Positions 59,673-64,000 of a stretch of DNA of 64,000 nucleotides are shown here, in pieces. Under the pieces are notes generated by a model, which made no database searches, was not told where the DNA came from, and saw nothing but the letters and a program-made list of their open reading frames with translations. Each line of letters starts with the position of its first letter. The first letter of the stretch is position 1. Source of the DNA: Nymphaea colorata (taxonomy: Eukaryota; Streptophyta; Magnoliopsida; Nymphaeales; Nymphaeaceae); NCBI RefSeq assembly GCF_008831285.2, contig NC_045141.1:13690106-13754105 (forward strand), read 5' to 3'. Both the position numbers and the translations under genes were made by a program.

Positions 59673-60992
59673 CAGTGGCGGAGCTAGAAGTTTTTGGCTA
59701 TGGGGCACTAGTCCATAGAATGTAAAATTCAAATTAAAATATATGTTATTTTACAAATAAAACAAATAAGGCCCCTAACAGCAGGCGACCGAAAACTAAA
59801 GTTATTACTGCTTCAGCAGGATTCCCTCCAAGATTACTGTCAAATTCTAGTAAGATTCGTGTCTCTCTTTTTTTTTTTAATCGTAATAATCTATGAAATT
59901 AATATTCATTAATTCTGCATTTACTTGGACCTGTACAGTTTCTTCTTTTCACTGAATACATAGGCAAACTGCAAACTGCAAAAAAAAAACGTAGAATTCA
60001 GTCTAAAGTTATTACCTGCGGAAAGTTTCAAATGCTCAAGAGTTGTACCGCCACATTCTATTCAACTAGATTCAGCATGTAATTAGCAACTCTGAGAAGG
60101 ACAACCACTAGAGTCGACTAAAAATAAGCCCATTTTTTTAGAAATAGCATCAAAATCTAACAAAAATCCTCATAAATAACTCGCTGCTTGACTAGAAGCA
60201 AGAACGCATAAATCACAAATGTGATATCAAATGTGAAAACCCAGAATCAAATGCAAACTCATCAAAAGTCCAAAATCAAAACAAGAAAACGGGAGAGGCG
60301 GAGAGCGTCAGAGAGAGAAAGAGAGAGTAGAAACGCTGACCTAGTGAAAGAAATCTCAACGGGCAAAGCACCATGCCAAGATGCACAGATTGGGCGAAGA
60401 ACCTATATGACCTAATACAACAGGAGTAAAAGATGCACAAATGTGATATCAAATGTGAAAAAACCCCAAATCAAATGCAAGCACATCAAAAGTCCAAAAT
60501 CAAAACAAGAAAAGGGGGATGGAGTCAAAGAGAGAGAGAAAGAAACACTGACCTTGTGAAATCCCAACGGGCAAAGCGCCATGCCAAGATGCACAGATTG
60601 CCCCTGGGCGCCTTGCGGCTTCGCAGTTTGCCCCTTTCCCTTTCTGGTGAATGTTTAGGCGCAACAATGGGCGGGAAATGTTTGGGCGCAACAATGGGCG
60701 GGAAATGTTTGGGCGCAACAATGGGCGGGAAATGTTTGGGCGCAACAATGGGCGGGAACACATTAACTTCTAAGTTTCGGGCGGGGAAAAGTTTTTGGTG
60801 GATGTTTGGGCGCAACATTGGGCGGGGAAACATGAACTTTTAGGTTGTGGGCGGGGAAAAGGTTTTGTCTGGAGCTGGATCGGTGTTCATTATGGGGCCC
60901 GATCCAATTCTGGCGTGGGCAACAGCCGCAACACTGGCGTGAAGCAAATTTTTGACACGGAGCTTTATTGGGCTGGCGTGGTTTCTCAAGTG
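59673..60992. mobile_element. hAT-like element with exact 8-bp target duplication
   Basis: The element is 1320 bp, starts cagtggcggagc and is bounded by ccttgaaa at 59665-59672 and 60993-61000, exact over all eight bases. It interrupts what is one continuous stretch in the intact CYP82 exon 1 (around 36387). Its right end (ctcaagtg) gives only a weak inverted match with the left end. Inside are a direct duplication of about 225 bp (about 60205-60420 and 60435-60600) and a 27-bp minisatellite. No transposase frame is visible. Confidence 0.7.
60650..60765. repeat. 27-bp minisatellite inside the hAT-like element
   Basis: The unit aatgtttgggcgcaacaatg plus ggcggga is repeated four times in near-perfect tandem; related single units (gggcgcaacattgggcgggg) continue to about 60860. 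Confidence 0.9.
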
Positions 60993-61030
60993 CCTTGAAA
61001 TGAGATAGCAACACGTCAACGAAGTGCATC

Positions 61031-62408
61031 CATCTGTTACCCCTAAGCACTTGGAGATCTTCAGGTTTCTCAAGCAACGGAAATGCTGAACAAGCTGCAG
61101 TCCTTCATCAGTCACCTCCTGGCATTTTGTCAGCTCCAGAGTTTCCAAGAAGTTGGCGTCGCATAGAGCTTCCATTCCGGAATCCGTGAAAGAATAAATA
61201 TGGACAAGTGCAAGCACGCGAATTGGGCACCTATGAATCACCAGTAGTATCCCATTCAAAGTGAACGACGAGAAGGAAGGAAACTCCCCATCAGAGAATG
61301 ATACCTTGAATGTTTCAAGCTTCGAACAGTTGTTAGCAAAGGCCTTCAGGCTTTCATCAATCAATCTCGATGGATCAGCCATGGAAATTGGAAGCGAGAA
61401 ATCAGACGGAACACGAAGAGAAATCGACCTCAGGTTATCGGATTCCCGTGCTAAATTCATCAAATCACAATCTCTGATACCAACACACATGTCCAGCTGA
61501 AGTCTTTCCAGAGTCCTGCATTTCCCCAAGACGCAGGCAAGGCCTCCACCAGGCGTAGTGAGGCAATTCACCAAACTGAGCTCCACCATTGATTCGCAGG
61601 GAACAGACAACCTCTGCCACCGATCAAATGCCAACCGATCCTGAACCTTCATATACCTGTAATTAGCATCCACCTCAAACTGCAAGCTTCTCAGCCTTCT
61701 CCAACCAAGACCCAACTTTGCAAGATCCCATTCTCCGATTGCCCTACAGTTCTTGATCTAGAGTTCCTGCAGCATCTCGAGCTTGCCGAGATACTCAAGC
61801 CACTCAACACTGCTAACATTGATGCACCTGATCAAATGGAGGGAGGAGAGACTCTTACATCCCACAACCAGTGACAGGATCCCACAACCACTGATCCGAG
61901 GCGTGAAATTGAACTTCAGAGTACTAAGGTTTGTACAGGAAGCCAAATGGCCCACACCCACATCAGTGATGAAGGTACAGAAGCCAAGGGTGAGGTCAGT
62001 GAGGGCAGGGCATAGTTGAGAGAGAATCAAGAGGCCGTGATCATCTAGTTGCTTCCCAAGTTTAGACATCCAACCGGAATAGACAATCTCAATTTTAGCC
62101 AGGTTCTTAAAGCGGTTACAGAGGGAAGTTAGGGCAGAGTTAGCAGGGTTCAAGCCACACCCAACCCTGAGAAACTCCCTCCGCTCTCTTTCCAACTCAT
62201 AGAGGCGTTTACATGCAAGAGATGCAGAATTTTGATCTCGGGTTTTCTTAATCCTTCGCAGAATTCCCCAAACCAATTGATCTGGCAACACTTCCATGGA
62301 AGAAAAATAGAAACGATCTCAGATTCCTTGCCGACCCTGTTCTTCCCTAAATTCTGTAACGACCCAAGCGGATATCTTGGTCCTTCTTACGGTTTTACAA
62401 TAGAATTA
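61031..62408 (-). pseudogene. At-B pseudogene, 3'-truncated, one nonsense codon
   Basis: This copies 29444-30822 of the intact At-B-like gene with only scattered substitutions, including 5' leader and part of the leader intron, so it is a DNA-level copy. The start codon is kept at 62297 (MEVLPDQL). After 179 codons a TCG-to-TAG change ends the frame (after LEMLQEL, near 61758); the frame continues without shift beyond it as far as about 61031. The last 46 or so codons are lost and replaced by CYP82 exon 1 sequence. The right end meets a Copia LTR near 62410. Confidence 0.92.
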
Positions 62409-62418
62409 ATAGAACTTG

Positions 62419-62771
62419 GTATTTTGGTAAAGAGAGAGGAATAAGAATGGAAATTATGATGTATAGAGGTTCGGTGATTAACACCTACGTCCTCTCTCTC
62501 ATGTATACATTCAATCGTGTATATTATGAGGTTCCACTATAGTATTTATATGAATTTCATTACAACGGTAAGCCATCATTTGACTTTGCAAGTGTAGCAC
62601 TTATTTCCTTCTTTGGTTTATCTTTACCGTTCTCATTCCTTTCTTCAAATGAACCGTTGGTGGAGTTGCCTTCACTCGTTGATTGCATTCCATATTTGTT
62701 GCCATGTGTATTGCCTTGCATGAGAGCTTCTTGCCTTGAATTGCCATGTGGCTTACCATGTGTCTCAACAT
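62419..62771 (-). repeat. 3' LTR of a Copia element
   Basis: On the minus strand the LTR starts tgttgagacacatgg, just after a purine tract (gcgagggga). Its other end is placed near 62419 because At-B-like sequence stops at about 62408 and a tg dinucleotide follows; this end is approximate. Confidence 0.6.
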
Positions 62772-64000
62772 CCCCTCGCAAACCCAATGGTCCAGGAAGG
62801 ACGTTGAGTTTGAATTGTAACTGTTGAAACCGAGTGGTCGGTAACGGCTTGGTAAGAATGTCAGTAATTTGATGTGAAGATGGGACATGTTTAACAAGAA
62901 TTTGGCCTTTGAAAATTCAATCTCGAACAAAATGAACATCCAACTCAACATGTTAACTCCGTGAGTGAAAAACTGGATGAGCTGCCATGTAGGTGGCGCT
63001 GACATTGTCACACCATAGGATTGGAGTAGAGGGAAGTGAGATGAATAATTCTTGCAATAGATATTGGATCCAGACAAGTTCTGCAGTTGTATTGGAGACT
63101 GAGCGATACTCGGCTTCTAAGCTAGACCTAGCAACTGTATGTAGCTTTTTGGAGCTCCATGACAGAATATTTGGTCCTAAAAATATTGTATATCCTCTTG
63201 CAGATTTTCGATCATCAGGGCATCCTGCCCAATCCGCATCAGAGTAGGCTGATAAAGTGAGATCAGAAGAAGGTCGGATCTTGAGACCAAAGTGGATAGT
63301 GCCTTTGACATATCTTAAGATTCGTTTAACTGCACTCCAATGGTCCAAGGTTGGTTTTTGCATATATTGACACACTTTGTTGACGGCATACGAGATGTTC
63401 GGTCTGGTCAAAGTCAAGTATTGTAATGCACCTACGATACTTCTATATTCAGTGGGATTGTGATATGTAGAAGCCATCCCTTGAGCTAGAGGCTTGGACG
63501 TTGACATGGGAGTTGAAGCAATCTTGGCGCCTACCATGTTTGTCCGGTGAAGCAGTTCAAGGCAATATTTTTGCTGACTTAGAAGAAGCCCATCATGGGT
63601 ATAGTGTGCTTCAAGCCCTAGAAAATAATGTAGCCTGCCAAGATCTTTGAGAGTAAAATTTTGTCCAAGACTAGTTATTAAAGCTGCAATAAACTTGTTA
63701 GAGTTACCTGTAATTAAAATGTCATCAATGTAGACAAGAATAAAGATGATAATATGTTGATGTTTGTAAATAAATAGTGATGTGTCAGTTTTGGAAGTAT
63801 GAGAACCGTGTGAAAGCAGAGCATGACTTAATTTTTGATACCAAGCTCTAGGAGCTTGCTTGAGGCCATAAATAGCTTTTTGAAGTTTACAAACGAGATT
63901 GTCACCTTTTTTGAAACCAGGAGGTTGTTCCATAAAAACATTTTCATTGAGTTGTCCATGAAGACATGCATTGTGAACATCTAATTGGCGTATTTCTCAC
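62772..64000 (-). pseudogene. Copia pol fragment (reverse transcriptase and RNase H), cut by window edge
   Basis: The frame reads from the window edge to 62953: MEQPPGF, KAIYGLKQAPRAWY, catalytic YIDD in LVYIDDILITG, LTRPNISYAVN, SDADWAGCPDDRKS and SLEAEYRSV, the ordered motifs of Copia reverse transcriptase and RNase H. At 62953-62955 a TAA replaces the Lys of the usual TKH(V/I)E block; after it HVELDVHFVRD continues in frame to near the LTR. A TGA also stands in frame at 63997-63999, where a Trp is usual before the RQLDV block. These make the copy defective. The remainder lies to the right of the window. Confidence 0.88.

Larger units (their letters stand above)
58212..61025 (-). pseudogene. 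CYP82 pseudogene: intron and last 80 bases of exon 1, split by a hAT-like element
   Basis: Positions 58212-59620 follow the intron of the intact CYP82 gene from about 35050 to 36340 in order, including the (ta)n tracts. From about 59621 the end of exon 1 follows, until a hAT-like element enters at 59673; exon 1 resumes at 60993 and stops at 61025 (source 36417). The short coding part still reads VDVLLSHFK, as DVLLSHYK in the intact gene. Exon 2 is absent. It is joined at 61025-61031 to an At-B pseudogene. Confidence 0.8.

Noticed and set aside
60433-60843. Frame with repeated GATMGGKCL units
   Set aside because: It is a translation of the 27-bp minisatellite inside a non-autonomous element.

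Overview
The window is nuclear DNA from a flowering plant. Host genes have spliced exons with GT-AG borders, the cytochrome P450 belongs to the plant CYP82 group, the F-box protein resembles Arabidopsis At-B, and much of the rest is LTR retrotransposons, hAT-like elements, MITE-like elements and microsatellites. The species cannot be fixed from sequence alone. No rRNA, tRNA, organelle or CRISPR features were recognised.

Region 1 (1-26685) is dominated by one large plus-strand gene for a neurochondrin-family protein. I reconstructed fifteen exons from 3928 to 26685 whose phases all agree and give 492 residues plus a stop; the N-terminal part was not found. Its introns carry a young Copia element (10105-15451, identical LTRs, TSD tggtc), a hAT-like element (16927-17772), a decayed LTR element (about 18930-21153) and two MITE-like elements. 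One intron appears to be GC-AG. Upstream, at 1381-1570, is a perfect 74-bp inverted repeat with a second hairpin in its loop.

Region 2 (26686-37560) holds the two other intact genes, both on the minus strand: a single-coding-exon F-box/LRR protein like At-B (29307-30710, probable leader intron) and a complete two-exon CYP82-type P450 of 515 residues (34284-37282).

Region 3 (37560-64000) is a degraded array of partial copies of region 2. CYP82 fragments lie at 40465-41060, 47180-47960 plus 53190-53530, and 58212-61025. The At-B upstream region recurs at 56631-57480 and an At-B pseudogene at 61031-62408. In the last block the order is upstream part, CYP82 part, gene body, a circular permutation of the source order. 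The At-B copy is much less diverged than its neighbours, so the block has parts of different age. Inserted into the array are a rearranged Copia element with an internal inverted duplication of about 750 bp (48061-53178), a 1320-bp hAT-like element with an 8-bp TSD (59673-60992), a long LTR-like block (44842-47090) and a Copia element running off the right edge (62419-64000).

The genes do not form one pathway. Neurochondrin-like and At-B-like genes are conserved single genes that converge at about 26.7-29.3 kb; the CYP82 gene is a specialised-metabolism type in a locus prone to duplication and decay.
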